In this document: positions 41,736 through 53,019 of the stretch, piece by piece | How positions within the stretch are numbered: the first letter of the stretch is position 1 | How the letters are laid out: the number at the start of each line of letters is the position of its first letter | Origin: Brachyhypopomus gauderio | Lineage: Eukaryota; Chordata; Actinopteri; Gymnotiformes; Hypopomidae | Assembly: GCF_052324685.1 (NCBI RefSeq) | Contig: NW_027506915.1 | Span: forward strand, 124,001 to 188,000 | Direction: 5' to 3' | Length of the DNA: 64,000 nt | Made by a program: the position numbers and the translations under genes | The notes under the pieces: model-generated | Seen by the model: only the letters and a program-made list of their open reading frames with translations | The model's database searches: none | What the model was told of the DNA's origin: nothing

Positions 41736-42207
41736 TTGAACTTTACATGACCGTCAGCTCTTGAGCACCGTTCAGTCATCGTCAGGCAGGCTTTTGGATT
41801 AAGCTGAACTTCCAGCTTTACGTCTGCCTACCTGTGACTTCCTTGTCATTAATTATTTTGTCTATGTCCTTGTTAATGATGACAAAAAAAACAACAATTA
41901 AAGCCACTCAGCCTTTCCTTTCTCTCTCTCTCTATGTGACATCACAATAGATTTTCTCAAAAAGCAATTCAAATTGTTCTAACCATTGGTGGGACCAACC
42001 CGTGGCCTTTTACCATCCACGTGTCCAAAATGCAGTACGCATGCCAATGTTGTTAACAGACATACGTGTTGGTAGCTCTACATGTCCAACTGGTACAGTG
42101 TGAGGTTTCCTCTTTGGTGGACCTTAAAGAGTTGAAAAAGCCACAACCGAACTGGTATCTTTGTCAACGTCCTTGTTTCTGGATCTATGCTGCATGTGCG
42201 TCAGAAT

Positions 42208-42294
42208 CCTTCGGTAGCTCAGATGGTAGAGCGGAGGACTGTAGAGGTTAAAGCAGCAATCCTTAGGCCACCGGTTCAAATCCGGTTCGAAGGA
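42208..42294 (+). tRNA. tRNA-Tyr-GTA: tRNA-Tyr (GTA), unit 43
   Basis: As unit 1; T7 terminator. Confidence 0.97.
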
Positions 42295-42356
42295 AGCTTC
42301 TTTTTTTCCAGGATATTACTGCCTTTAATGTCATGATGAGCAAAAAGCTTTCTGTT

Positions 42357-42428
42357 TTCCCTGACCGGGAATCGAACCCGGGCCGCGGCGGTGAGAGCGC
42401 CGAATCCTAGCCACTAGACCATCAGGGA
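42357..42428 (-). tRNA. tRNA-Glu-CTC: tRNA-Glu (CTC), unit 43
   Basis: As unit 1. Confidence 0.97.
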
Positions 42429-42632
42429 CAGCGATGTTATGCTAATGGATGAAGGCCTTTACATGAGTTCTGGCTGCCTGTTATTCATGAGTGAAGAAAG
42501 ACCAGAATGTGGGTTATTCGTGACCACACCAGAACATGTGGACCTTTTTGTGTCAAGACTGTCAAATGCTTCCCATGTCAGAGGTCAAGAATATCTGGAC
42601 ATGTTCTGAATCACAGAGCAAGGCTAAACGTA

Positions 42633-42705
42633 GCCTGGATAGCTCAGTCGGTAGAGCATCAGACTTTTAATCTGAGGGTCCAGGGTTCAAGTCCCTGTTC
42701 AGGCG
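42633..42705 (+). tRNA. tRNA-Lys-TTT: tRNA-Lys (TTT), unit 43
   Basis: As unit 2; long spacer follows. Confidence 0.97.
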
Positions 42706-43177
42706 TTGAACTTTACATGACCGTCAGCTCTTGAGCACCGTTCACTCATCGTCAGGCAGGCTTTTGGATTAAGCTGAACTTCCAGCTTTACGTCTGCCTA
42801 CCTGTGACTTCCTTGTCATTAATTATTTTGTCTATGTCCTTGTTAATGATGACAAAAAAAACACCAATTAAAGCCACTCAGCCTTTCCTTTCTCTCTCTC
42901 TCTATGTGACATCACAATAGATTTTCTCAAAAAGCAATTCAAATTGTTCTAACCATTGGTGGGACCAACCCGTGGCCTTTTACCATCCACGTGTCCAAAA
43001 TGCAGTACGCATGCCAATGTTGTTAACAGACATACGTGTTGGTAGCTCTACATGTCCAACTGGTACAGTGTGAGGTTTCCTCTTTGGTGGACCTTAAAGA
43101 GTTGAAAAAGCCACAACCGAACTGGTATCTTTGTCAACGTCCTTGTTTCTGGATCTATGCTGCATGTGCGTCAGAAT

Positions 43178-43264
43178 CCTTCGGTAGCTCAGATGGTAGA
43201 GCGGAGGACTGTAGAGGTTAAAGCAGCAATCCTTAGGCCACCGGTTCAAATCCGGTTCGAAGGA
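43178..43264 (+). tRNA. tRNA-Tyr-GTA: tRNA-Tyr (GTA), unit 44
   Basis: As unit 1; T7 terminator. Confidence 0.97.
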
Positions 43265-43326
43265 AGCTTCTTTTTTTCCAGGATATTACTGCCTTTAATG
43301 TCATGATGAGCAAAAAGTTTTCTGTT

Positions 43327-43398
43327 TTCCCTGACCGGGAATCGAACCCGGGCCGCGGCGGTGAGAGCGCCGAATCCTAGCCACTAGACCATCAGGGA
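43327..43398 (-). tRNA. tRNA-Glu-CTC: tRNA-Glu (CTC), unit 44
   Basis: As unit 1. Confidence 0.97.
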
Positions 43399-43602
43399 CA
43401 GCGATGTTATGCTAATGGATGAAGGCCTTTACATGAGTTCTGGCTGCCTGTTATTCATGAGTGAAGAAAGACCAGAATGTGGGTTATTCGTGACCACACC
43501 AGAACATGTGGACCTTTTTGTGTCAAGACTGTCAAATGCTTCCCATGTCAGAGGTCAAGAATATCTGGACATGTTCTGAATCACAGAGCAAGGCTAAACG
43601 TA

Positions 43603-43675
43603 GCCTGGATAGCTCAGTCGGTAGAGCATCAGACTTTTAATCTGAGTGTCCAGGGTTCAAGTCCCTGTTCAGGCG
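43603..43675 (+). tRNA. tRNA-Lys-TTT: tRNA-Lys (TTT), unit 44, U45 variant
   Basis: G45 to T in the variable loop; effect likely small. Confidence 0.93.
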
Positions 43676-44147
43676 TTGAACTTTACATGACCGTCAGCTC
43701 TTGAGCACCGTTCAGTCATCGTCAGGCAGGCTTTTGGATTAAGCTGAACTTCCAGCTTTACGTCTGCCTACCTGTGACTTCCTTGTCATTAATTATTTTG
43801 TCTATGTCCTTGTTAATGATGACAAAAAAAACAACAATTAAAGCCACTCAGCCTTTCCTTTCTCTCTCTCTCTATGTGACATCACAATAGATTTTCTCAA
43901 AAAGCAATTCAAATTGTTCTAACCATTGGTGGGACCAACCCGTGGCCTTTTACCATCCACGTGTCCAAAATGCAGTACGCATGCCAATGTTGTTAACAGA
44001 CATACGTGTTGGTAGCTCTACATGTCCAACTGGTACAGTGTGAGGTTTCCTCTTTGGTGGACCTTAAAGAGTTGAAAAAGCCACAACCGAACTGGTATCT
44101 TTGTCAACGTCCTTGTTTCTGGATCTATGCTGCATGTGCGTCAGAAT

Positions 44148-44234
44148 CCTTCGGTAGCTCAGATGGTAGAGCGGAGGACTGTAGAGGTTAAAGCAGCAAT
44201 CCTTAGGCCACCGGTTCAAATCCGGTTCGAAGGA
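44148..44234 (+). tRNA. tRNA-Tyr-GTA: tRNA-Tyr (GTA), unit 45
   Basis: As unit 1; T7 terminator. Confidence 0.97.
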
Positions 44235-44296
44235 AGCTTCTTTTTTTCCAGGATATTACTGCCTTTAATGTCATGATGAGCAAAAAGTTTTCTGTT

Positions 44297-44368
44297 TTCC
44301 CTGACCGGGAATCGAACCCGGGCCGCGGCGGTGAGAGCGCCGAATCCTAGCCACTAGACCATCAGGGA
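44297..44368 (-). tRNA. tRNA-Glu-CTC: tRNA-Glu (CTC), unit 45
   Basis: As unit 1. Confidence 0.97.
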
Positions 44369-44572
44369 CAGCGATGTTATGCTAATGGATGAAGGCCTTT
44401 ACATGAGTTCTGGCTGCCTGTTATTCATGAGTGAAGAAAGACCAGAATGTGGGTTATTCGTGACCACACCAGAACATGTGGACCTTTTTGTGTCAAGACT
44501 GTCAAATGCTTCCCATGTCAGAGGTCAAGAATATCTGGACATGTTCTGAATCACAGAGCAAGGCTAAACGTA

Positions 44573-44645
44573 GCCTGGATAGCTCAGTCGGTAGAGCATC
44601 AGACTTTTAATCTGAGGGTCCAGGGTTCAAGTCCCTGTTCAGGCG
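44573..44645 (+). tRNA. tRNA-Lys-TTT: tRNA-Lys (TTT), unit 45
   Basis: As unit 2; long spacer follows. Confidence 0.97.
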
Positions 44646-45117
44646 TTGAACTTTACATGACCGTCAGCTCTTGAGCACCGTTCACTCATCGTCAGGCAGG
44701 CTTTTGGATTAAGCTGAACTTCCAGCTTTACGTCTGCCTACCTGTGACTTCCTTGTCATTAATTATTTTGTCTATGTCCTTGTTAATGATGACAAAAAAA
44801 ACAACAATTAAAGCCACTCAGCCTTTCCTTTCTCTCTCTCTCTATGTGACATCACAATAGATTTTCTCAAAAAGCAATTCAAATTGTTCTAACCATTGGT
44901 GGGACCAACCCGTGGCCTTTTACCATCCACGTGTCCAAAATGCAGTACGCATGCCAATGTTGTTAACAGACATACGTGTTGGTAGCTCTACATGTCCAAC
45001 TGGTACAGTGTGAGGTTTCCTCTTTGGTGGACCTTAAAGAGTTGAAAAAGCCACAACCGAACTGGTATCTTTGTCAACGTCCTTGTTTCTGGATCTATGC
45101 TGCATGTGCGTCAGAAT

Positions 45118-45204
45118 CCTTCGGTAGCTCAGATGGTAGAGCGGAGGACTGTAGAGGTTAAAGCAGCAATCCTTAGGCCACCGGTTCAAATCCGGTTCGA
45201 AGGA
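45118..45204 (+). tRNA. tRNA-Tyr-GTA: tRNA-Tyr (GTA), unit 46
   Basis: As unit 1; T7 terminator. Confidence 0.97.
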
Positions 45205-45266
45205 AGCTTCTTTTTTTCCAGGATATTACTGCCTTTAATGTCATGATGAGCAAAAAGTTTTCTGTT

Positions 45267-45338
45267 TTCCCTGACCGGGAATCGAACCCGGGCCGCGGCG
45301 GTGAGAGCGCCGAATCCTAGCCACTAGACCATCAGGGA
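45267..45338 (-). tRNA. tRNA-Glu-CTC: tRNA-Glu (CTC), unit 46
   Basis: As unit 1. Confidence 0.97.
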
Positions 45339-45542
45339 CAGCGATGTTATGCTAATGGATGAAGGCCTTTACATGAGTTCTGGCTGCCTGTTATTCATGA
45401 GTGAAGAAAGACCAGAATGTGGGTTATTCGTGACCACACCAGAACATGTGGACCTTTTTGTGTCAAGACTGTCAAATGCTTCCCATGTCAGAGGTCAAGA
45501 ATATCTGGACATGTTCTGAATCACAGAGCAAGGCTAAACGTA

Positions 45543-45615
45543 GCCTGGATAGCTCAGTCGGTAGAGCATCAGACTTTTAATCTGAGGGTCCAGGGTTCAA
45601 GTCCCTGTTCAGGCG
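45543..45615 (+). tRNA. tRNA-Lys-TTT: tRNA-Lys (TTT), unit 46
   Basis: As unit 2; long spacer follows. Confidence 0.97.
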
Positions 45616-46087
45616 TTGAACTTTACATGACCGTCAGCTCTTGAGCACCGTTCAGTCATCGTCAGGCAGGCTTTTGGATTAAGCTGAACTTCCAGCTTTA
45701 CGTCTGCCTACCTGTGACTTCCTTGTCATTAATTATTTTGTCTATGTCCTTGTTAATGATGACAAAAAAAACAACAATTAAAGCCACTCAGCCTTTCCTT
45801 TCTCTCTCTCTCTATGTGACATCACAATAGATTTTCTCAAAAAGCAATTCAAATTGTTCTAACCATTGGTGGGACCAACCCGTGGCCTTTTACCATCCAC
45901 GTGTCCAAAATGCAGTACGCATGCCAATGTTGTTAACAGACATACGTGTTGGTAGCTCTACATGTCCAACTGGTACAGTGTGAGGTTTCCTCTTTGGTGG
46001 ACCTTAAAGAGTTGAAAAAGCCACAACCGAACTGGTATCTTTGTCAACGTCCTTGTTTCTGGATCTATGCTGCATGTGCGTCAGAAT

Positions 46088-46174
46088 CCTTCGGTAGCTC
46101 AGATGGTAGAGCGGAGGACTGTAGAGGTTAAAGCAGCAATCCTTAGGCCACCGGTTCAAAGCCGGTTCGAAGGA
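46088..46174 (+). tRNA. tRNA-Tyr-GTA: tRNA-Tyr (GTA), unit 47, G60 variant
   Basis: U60 to G in the T loop, at a variable site of the B box. T7 terminator. Confidence 0.93.
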
Positions 46175-46236
46175 AGCTTCTTTTTTTCCAGGATATTACT
46201 GCCTTTAATGTCATGATGAGCAAAAAGTTTTCTGTT

Positions 46237-46308
46237 TTCCCTGACCGGGAATCGAACCCGGGCCGCGGCGGTGAGAGCGCCGAATCCTAGCCACTAGACC
46301 ATCAGGGA
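46237..46308 (-). tRNA. tRNA-Glu-CTC: tRNA-Glu (CTC), unit 47
   Basis: As unit 1. Confidence 0.97.
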
Positions 46309-46512
46309 CAGCGATGTTATGCTAATGGATGAAGGCCTTTACATGAGTTCTGGCTGGCAGTTATTCATGAGTGAAGAAAGACCAGAATGTGGGTTATTCG
46401 TGACCACACCAGAACATGTGGACCTTTTTGTGTCAAGACTGTCAAATGCTTCCCATGTCAGAGGTCAAGAATATCTGGACATGTTCTGAATCACAGAGCA
46501 AGGCTAAACGTA

Positions 46513-46585
46513 GCCTGGATAGCTCAGTCGGTAGAGCATCAGACTTTTAATCTGAGGGTCCAGGGTTCAAGTCCCTGTTCAGGCG
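46513..46585 (+). tRNA. tRNA-Lys-TTT: tRNA-Lys (TTT), unit 47
   Basis: As unit 2; long spacer follows. Confidence 0.97.
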
Positions 46586-47057
46586 TTGAACTTTACATGA
46601 CCGTCAGCTCTTGAGCACCGTTCACTCATCGTCAGGCAGGCTTTTGGATTAAGCTGAACTTCCAGCTTTACGTCTGCCTACCTGTGACTTCCTTGTCATT
46701 AATTATTTTGTCTATGTCCTTGTTAATGATGACAAAAAAAACACCAATTAAAGCCACTCAGCCTTTCCGTTCTCTCTCTCTCTATGTGACATCACAATAG
46801 ATTTTCTCAAAAAGCAATTCAAATTGTTCTAACCATTGGTGGGACCAACCCGTGGCCTTTTACCATCCACGTGTCCAAAATGCAGTACGCATGCCAATGT
46901 TGTTAACAGACATACGTGTTGGTAGCTCTACATGTCCAACTGGTACAGTGTGAGGTTTCCTCTTTGGTGGACCTTAAAGAGTTGAAAAAGCCACAACCGA
47001 ACTGGTATCTTTGTCAACGTCCTTGTTTCTGGATCTATGCTGCATGTGCGTCAGAAT

Positions 47058-47144
47058 CCTTCGGTAGCTCAGATGGTAGAGCGGAGGACTGTAGAGGTTA
47101 AAGCAGCAATCCTTAGGCCACCGGTTCAAATCCGGTTCGAAGGA
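47058..47144 (+). tRNA. tRNA-Tyr-GTA: tRNA-Tyr (GTA), unit 48
   Basis: As unit 1; T8 terminator. Confidence 0.97.
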
Positions 47145-47207
47145 AGCTTCTTTTTTTTCCAGGATATTACTGCCTTTAATGTCATGATGAGCAAAAAGTT
47201 TTCTGTT

Positions 47208-47279
47208 TTCCCTGACTGGGAATCGAACCCGGTCCGCGGCGGTGAGAGCGCCGAATCCTAGCCACTAGACCATCAGGGA
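47208..47279 (-). tRNA. tRNA-Glu-CTC: tRNA-Glu (CTC), unit 48, A48/A64 variant
   Basis: C48 to A plus G64 to A, the latter a C50-A64 mismatch in the T stem. Two hits suggest reduced function. Confidence 0.85.
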
Positions 47280-47483
47280 CAGCGATGTTATGCTAATGGA
47301 TGAAGGCCTTTACATGAGTTCTGGCTGGCCGTTATTCATGAGTGAAGAAAGACCAGAATGTGGGTTATTCGTGACCACACCAGAACATGTGGACCTTTTT
47401 GTGTCAAGACTGTCAAATGCTTCCCATGTCAGAGGTCAAGAATATCTGGACATGTTCTGAATCACAGAGCAAGGCTAAACGTA

Positions 47484-47556
47484 GCCTGGATAGCTCAGTC
47501 GGTAGAGCATCAGACTTTTAATCTGAGGGTCCAGGGTTCAAGTCCCTGTTCAGGCG
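47484..47556 (+). tRNA. tRNA-Lys-TTT: tRNA-Lys (TTT), unit 48
   Basis: As unit 2; long spacer follows. Confidence 0.97.
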
Positions 47557-48028
47557 TTGAACTTTACATGACCGTCAGCTCTTGAGCACCGTTCACTCAT
47601 CGTCAGGCAGGCTTTTGGATTAAGCTGAACTTCCAGCTTTACGTCTGCCTACCTGTGACTTCCTTGTCATTAATTATTTTGTCTATGTCCTTGTTAATGA
47701 TGACAAAAAAAACAACAATTAAAGCCACTCAGCCTTTCCTTTCTCTCTCTCTCTATGTGACATCACAATAGATTTTCTCAAAAAGCAATTCAAATTGTTC
47801 TAACCATTGGTGGGACCAACCCGTGGCCTTTTACCATCCACGTGTCCAAAATGCAGTACGCATGCCAATGTTGTTAACAGACATACGTGTTGGTAGCTCT
47901 ACATGTCCAACTGGTACAGTGTGAGGTTTCCTCTTTGGTGGACCTTAAAGAGTTGAAAAAGCCACAACCGAACTGGTATCTTTGTCAACGTCCTTGTTTC
48001 TGGATCTATGCTGCATGTGCGTCAGAAT

Positions 48029-48104
48029 CCATCGGTAGCTCAGATGGTAGAGCGGAGGACTGTAGAGGTTAAAGCAGCAATCCTTAGGCCACCGGTTCGA
48101 AGGA
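48029..48104 (+). pseudogene. tRNA-Tyr pseudogene, unit 49 (T arm deleted, acceptor change)
   Basis: Carries the same 11-bp deletion as units 18 and 22, plus U3 to A, an A3-A70 mismatch in the acceptor stem. Its T8 terminator and distance from the other two fit a separate deletion event at the same CCGGTTC direct repeat. Confidence 0.93.
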
Positions 48105-48167
48105 AGCTTCTTTTTTTTCCAGGATATTACTGCCTTTAATGTCATGATGAGCAAAAAGTTTTCTGTT

Positions 48168-48239
48168 TTCCCTGACCGGGAATCGAACCCGGGCCGCGGC
48201 GGTGAGAGCGCCGAATCCTAGCCACTAGACCATCAGGGA
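48168..48239 (-). tRNA. tRNA-Glu-CTC: tRNA-Glu (CTC), unit 49
   Basis: As unit 1. Confidence 0.97.
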
Positions 48240-48443
48240 CAGCGATGTTATGCTAATGGATGAAGGCCTTTACATGAGTTCTGGCTGGCCGTTATTCATG
48301 AGTGAAGAAAGACCAGAATGTGGGTTATTCGTGACCACACCAGAACATGTGGACCTTTTTGTGTCAAGACTGTCAAATGCTTCCCATGTCAGAGGTCAAG
48401 AATATCTGGACATGTTCTGAATCACAGAGCAAGGCTAAACGTA

Positions 48444-48516
48444 GCCTGGATAGCTCAGTCGGTAGAGCATCAGACTTTTAATCTGAGGGTCCAGGGTTCA
48501 AGTCCCTGTTCAGGCG
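48444..48516 (+). tRNA. tRNA-Lys-TTT: tRNA-Lys (TTT), unit 49
   Basis: As unit 2; long spacer follows. Confidence 0.97.
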
Positions 48517-48987
48517 TTGAACTTTACATGACCGTCAGCTCTTGAGCACCGTTCACTCATCGTCAGGCAGGCTTTTGGATTAAGCTGAACTTCCAGCTTT
48601 ACGTCTGCCTACCTGTGACTTCCTTGTCATTAATTATTTTGTCTATGTCCTTGTTAATGATGACAAAAAAACAACAATTAAAGCCACTCAGCCTTTCCTT
48701 TCTCTCTCTCTCTATGTGACATCACAATAGATTTTCTCAAAAAGCAATTCAAATTGTTCTAACCATTGGTGGGACCAACCCGTGGCCTTTTACCATCCAC
48801 GTGTCCAAAATGCAGTACGCATGCCAATGTTGTTAACAGACATACGTGTTGGTAGCTCTACATGTCCAACTGGTACAGTGTGAGGTTTCCTCTTTGGTGG
48901 ACCTTAAAGAGTTGAAAAAGCCACAACCGAACTGGTATCTTTGTCAACGTCCTTGTTTCTGGATCTATGCTGCATGTGCGTCAGAAT

Positions 48988-49074
48988 CCTTCGGTAGCTC
49001 AGATGGTAGAGCGGAGGACTGTAGAGGTTAAAGCAGCAATCCTTAGGCCACCGGTTCAAATCCGGTTCGAAGGA
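48988..49074 (+). tRNA. tRNA-Tyr-GTA: tRNA-Tyr (GTA), unit 50
   Basis: As unit 1; T8 terminator. Confidence 0.97.
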
Positions 49075-49137
49075 AGCTTCTTTTTTTTCCAGGATATTAC
49101 TGCCCTTAATGTCATGATGAGCAAAAAGTTTTCTGTT

Positions 49138-49209
49138 TTTCCTGACCGGGAATCGAACCCGGGCCGCGGCGGTGAGAGCGCCGAATCCTAGCCACTAGAC
49201 CATCAGAGA
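49138..49209 (-). tRNA. tRNA-Glu-CTC: tRNA-Glu (CTC), unit 50, U3/A71 variant
   Basis: C3 to T gives U3-G70, and G71 to A gives a C2-A71 mismatch. The acceptor stem is weakened at two adjacent pairs, so function is in doubt. Confidence 0.82.
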
Positions 49210-49413
49210 CAGCGATGGAATGCTAATGAATGAAGGCTTTTACATGAGTTCTGGCTGGCCGTTATTCATGAGTGAAGAAAGACCAGAATGTGGGTTATTC
49301 GTGACCACACCAGAACATGTGGACCTTTTTGTGTCAAGACTGTCAAATGCTTCCCATGTCAGAGGTCAAGAATATCTGGACATGTTCTGAATCACAGAGC
49401 AAGGTTAAACGTA

Positions 49414-49486
49414 GCCTGGATAGCTCAGTCGGTAGAGCATCAGACTTTTAATCTGAGGGTCCAGGGTTCAAGTCCCTGTTCAGGCG
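49414..49486 (+). tRNA. tRNA-Lys-TTT: tRNA-Lys (TTT), unit 50
   Basis: As unit 2; long spacer follows. Confidence 0.97.
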
Positions 49487-49959
49487 TTGAACTTTACATG
49501 ACCGTCAGCTCTTGAGCACCGTTCACTCATCGTCAGGCAGGCTTTTGGATTAAGCTGAACTTCCAGCTTTACGTCTGCCTACCTGTGACTTCCTTGTCAT
49601 TAATTATTTTGTCTATGTCCTTGTTAATGATGACAAAAAAAAACAACAATTAAAGCCACTCAGCATTTCCTTTCTCTCTCTCTCTATGTGACATCACAAT
49701 AGATTTTCTCAAAAAGCAATTCAAATTGTTCTAACCATTGGTGGGACCAACCCGTGGCCTTTTACCATCCACGTGTCCAAAATGCAGTACGCATGCCAAT
49801 GTTGTTAACAGACATACGTGTTGGTAGCTCTACATGTCCAACTGGTACAGTGTGAGGTTTCCTCTTTGGTGGACCTTAAAGAGTTGAAAAAGCCACAACC
49901 GAACTGGTATCTTTGTCAACGTCCTTGTTTCTGGATCTATGCTGCATGCGCGTCAGAAT

Positions 49960-50046
49960 CCATTGGTAGCTCAGATGGTAGAGCGGAGGACTGTAGAGGT
50001 TAAAGCAGCAATCCTTAGGCCACCGGTTCAAATCCGGTTCGAAGGA
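49960..50046 (+). tRNA. tRNA-Tyr-GTA: tRNA-Tyr (GTA), unit 51, A3/U5 variant
   Basis: The acceptor 5' strand reads CCATTGG: A3-A70 mismatch and U5-G68 wobble. A3 is shared with the unit 49 pseudogene. T arm intact; T8 terminator. Confidence 0.83.
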
Positions 50047-50109
50047 AGCTTCTTTTTTTTCCAGGATATTACTGCCTTTAATGTCATGATGAGCAAAAAG
50101 TTTTCTGTT

Positions 50110-50181
50110 TTCCCTGACCGGGAATCGAACCCGGTCCGCGGCGGTGAGAGCGCCGAATCCTAGCCACTAGACCATCAGGGA
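50110..50181 (-). tRNA. tRNA-Glu-CTC: tRNA-Glu (CTC), unit 51, A48 variant
   Basis: As unit 37. Confidence 0.9.
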
Positions 50182-50385
50182 CAGCGATGTTATGCTAATG
50201 GATGAAGGCCTTTACATGAGTTCTGGCTGGCCGTTATTCATGAGTGAAGAAAGACCAGAATGTGGGTTATTCGTGACCACACCAGAACATGTGGACCTTT
50301 TTGTGTCAAGACTGTCAAATGCTTCCCATGTCAGAGGTCAAGAATATCTGGACATGTTCTGAATCACAGAGCAAGGCTAAACGTA

Positions 50386-50458
50386 GCCTGGATAGCTCAG
50401 TCGGTAGAGCATCAGACTTTTAATCTGAGGGTCCAGGGTTCAAGTCCCTGTTCAGGCG
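50386..50458 (+). tRNA. tRNA-Lys-TTT: tRNA-Lys (TTT), unit 51
   Basis: As unit 2; long spacer follows. Confidence 0.97.
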
Positions 50459-50930
50459 TTGAACTTTACATGACCGTCAGCTCTTGAGCACCGTTCACTC
50501 ATCGTCAGGCAGGCTTTTGGATTAAGCTGAACTTCCAGCTTTACGTCTGCCTACCTGTGACTTCCTTGTCATTAATTATTTTGTCTATGTCCTTGTTAAT
50601 GATGACAAAAAAAACAACAATTAAAGCCACTCAGCCTTTCCTTTCTCTCTCTCTCTATGTGACATCACAATAGATTTTCTCAAAAAGCAATTCAAATTGT
50701 TCTAACCATTGGTGGGACCAACCCGTGGCCTTTTACCATCCACGTGTCCAAAATGCAGTACGCATGCCAATGTTGTTAACAGACATACGTGTAGGTAGCT
50801 CTACATGTCCAACTGGTACAGTGTGAGGTTTCCTCTTTGGTGGACCTTAAAGAGTTGAAAAAGCCACAACCGAACTGGTATCTTTGTCAACGTCCTTGTT
50901 TCTGGATCTATGCTGCATGTGCGTCAGAAT

Positions 50931-51017
50931 CCTTCGGTAGCTCAGATGGTAGAGCGGAGGACTGTAGAGGTTAAAGCAGCAATCCTTAGGCCACCGGTTC
51001 AAATCCGGTTCGAAGGA
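50931..51017 (+). tRNA. tRNA-Tyr-GTA: tRNA-Tyr (GTA), unit 52
   Basis: As unit 1; T8 terminator. Confidence 0.97.
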
Positions 51018-51080
51018 AGCTTCTTTTTTTTCCAGGATATTACTGCCCTTAATGTCATGATGAGCAAAAAGTTTTCTGTT

Positions 51081-51152
51081 TTCCCTGACCGGGAATCGAA
51101 CCCGGGCCGCGGCGGTGAGAGCGCCGAATACTAGCCACTAGACCATCAGGGA
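51081..51152 (-). tRNA. tRNA-Glu-CTC: tRNA-Glu (CTC), unit 52, U23 variant
   Basis: G23 to T gives a C12-U23 mismatch in the D stem. Also in unit 55. Confidence 0.88.
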
Positions 51153-51356
51153 CAGCGATGGAATGCTAATGAATGAAGGCTTTTACATGAGTTCTGGCTG
51201 GCCGTTATTCATGAGTGAAGAAAGACCAGAATGTGGGTTATTCGTGACCACACCAGAACATGTGGACCTTTTTGTGTCAAGACTGTCAAATGCTTCCCAT
51301 GTCAGAGGTCAAGAATATCTGGACATGTTCTGAATCACAGAGCAAGGTTAAACGTA

Positions 51357-51429
51357 GCCTGGATAGCTCAGTCGGTAGAGCATCAGACTTTTAATCTGAG
51401 GGTCCAGGGTTCAAGTCCCTGTTCAGGCG
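51357..51429 (+). tRNA. tRNA-Lys-TTT: tRNA-Lys (TTT), unit 52
   Basis: As unit 2; long spacer follows. Confidence 0.97.
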
Positions 51430-51900
51430 TTGAACTTTACATGACCGTCAGCTCTTGAGCACCGTTCACTCATCGTCAGGCAGGCTTTTGGATTAAGCTG
51501 AACTTCCAGCTTTACGTCTGCCTACCTGTGACTTCCTTGTCATTAATTATTTTGTCTATGTCCTTGTTAATGATGACAAAAAAACAACAATTAAAGCCAC
51601 TCAGCCTTTCCTTTCTCTCTCTCTCTATGTGACATCACAATAGATTTTCTCAAAAAACAATTCAAATTGTTCTAACCATTGGTGGGACCAACCCGTGGCC
51701 TTTTACCATCCACGTGTCCAAAATGCAGTACGCATGCCAATGTTGTTAACAGACATACGTGTTGGTAGCTCTACATGTCCAACTGGTACAGTGTGAGGTT
51801 TCCTCTTTGGTGGACCTTAAAGAGTTGAAAAAGCCACAACCGAACTGGTATCTTTGTCAACGTCCTTGTTTCTGGATCTATGCTGCATGTGCGTCAGAAT

Positions 51901-51987
51901 CCTTCGGTAGCTCAGATGGTAGAGCGGAGGACTGTAGAGGTTAAAGCAGCAATCCTTAGGCCACCGGTTCAAATCCGGTTCGAAGGA
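51901..51987 (+). tRNA. tRNA-Tyr-GTA: tRNA-Tyr (GTA), unit 53
   Basis: As unit 1; T7 terminator. Confidence 0.97.
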
Positions 51988-52049
51988 AGCTTCTTTTTTT
52001 CCAGGATATTACTGCCTTTAATGTCATGATGAGCAAAAAGTTTTCTGTT

Positions 52050-52121
52050 TTCCCTGACAGGGAATCGAACCCGGGCCGCGGCGGTGAGAGCGCCGAATCC
52101 TAGCCACTAGACCATCAGGGA
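52050..52121 (-). tRNA. tRNA-Glu-CTC: tRNA-Glu (CTC), unit 53, U64 variant
   Basis: G64 to T gives a C50-U64 mismatch in the T stem. Also in unit 56. Confidence 0.88.
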
Positions 52122-52325
52122 CAGCGATGTTATGCTAATGGATGAAGGCCTTTACATGAGTTCTGGCTGGCCGTTATTCATGAGTGAAGAAAGACCAGAA
52201 TGTGGGTTATTCGTGACCACACCAGAACATGTGGACCTTTTTGTGTCAAGACTGTCAAATGCTTCCCATGTCAGAGGTCAAGAATATCTGGACATGTTCT
52301 GAATCACAGAGCAAGGCTAAGCGTA

Positions 52326-52398
52326 GCTTGGATAGCTCAGTCGGTAGAGCATCAGACTTTTAATCTGAGGGTCCAGGGTTCAAGTCCCTGTTCAGGTG
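52326..52398 (+). tRNA. tRNA-Lys-TTT: tRNA-Lys (TTT), unit 53, U3/U72 variant
   Basis: C3 and C72 are both T, giving U3-G70 and G1-U72 wobbles in an acceptor stem that already holds G6-U67. Also in unit 56. Confidence 0.88.
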
Positions 52399-52869
52399 TT
52401 GAACTTTACATGACCGTCAGCTCTTGAGCACCGTTCACTCATCGTCAGGCAGGCTTTTGGATTAAGCTGAACTTCCAGCTTTACGTCTGCCTACCTGTGA
52501 CTTCCTTGTCATTAATTATTTTGTCTATGTCCTTGTTAATGATGACAAAAAAAAACACCAATTAAAGCCACTCAGCCTTTCCTTTCTCTCTCTCTATGTG
52601 ACATCACAATAGATTTTCTCAAAAAGCAATTCAAATTGTTCTAACCATTGGTGGGACCAACCCGTGGCCTTTTACCATCCACGTGTCCAAAATGCAGTAC
52701 GCATGCCAATGTTGTTAACAGACATACGTGTTGGTAGCTCTACATGTCCAACTGGTACAGTGTGAGGTTTCCTCTTTGGTGGACCTTAAAGAGTTGAAAA
52801 AGCCACAACCGAACTGGTATCTTTGTCAACGTCCTTGTTTCTGGATCTATGCTGCATGTGCGTCAGAAT

Positions 52870-52956
52870 CCTTCGGTAGCTCAGATGGTAGAGCGGAGGA
52901 CTGTAGACGTTAAAGCAGCAATCCTTAGGCCACCGGTTCAAATCCGGTTCGAAGGA
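52870..52956 (+). tRNA. tRNA-Tyr-GTA: tRNA-Tyr (GTA), unit 54
   Basis: Mature part as unit 1; the intron has one change, G to C at its second base. T8 terminator. Confidence 0.95.
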
Positions 52957-53019
52957 AGCTTCTTTTTTTTCCAGGATATTACTGCCTTTAATGTCATGAT
53001 GAGCAAAAAGTTTTCTGTT

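Larger units (their letters stand above)
38626..42506. repeat. Four-unit higher-order repeat C, copy 3 (units 39-42)
   Basis: Lys A73 (unit 39), Lys U40 (unit 40) and Glu A48 (unit 41) occupy the same slots as in units 35-37. Unit 42 belongs to the next type, with 8 T after Tyr and an altered Glu-Lys spacer near 41,505. Confidence 0.78.

Noticed and set aside
47945-48154. Minus-strand frames at 47945-48154 and 59537-59737
   Set aside because: They exist only because of a local deletion or a lost base; other units have no equivalent.
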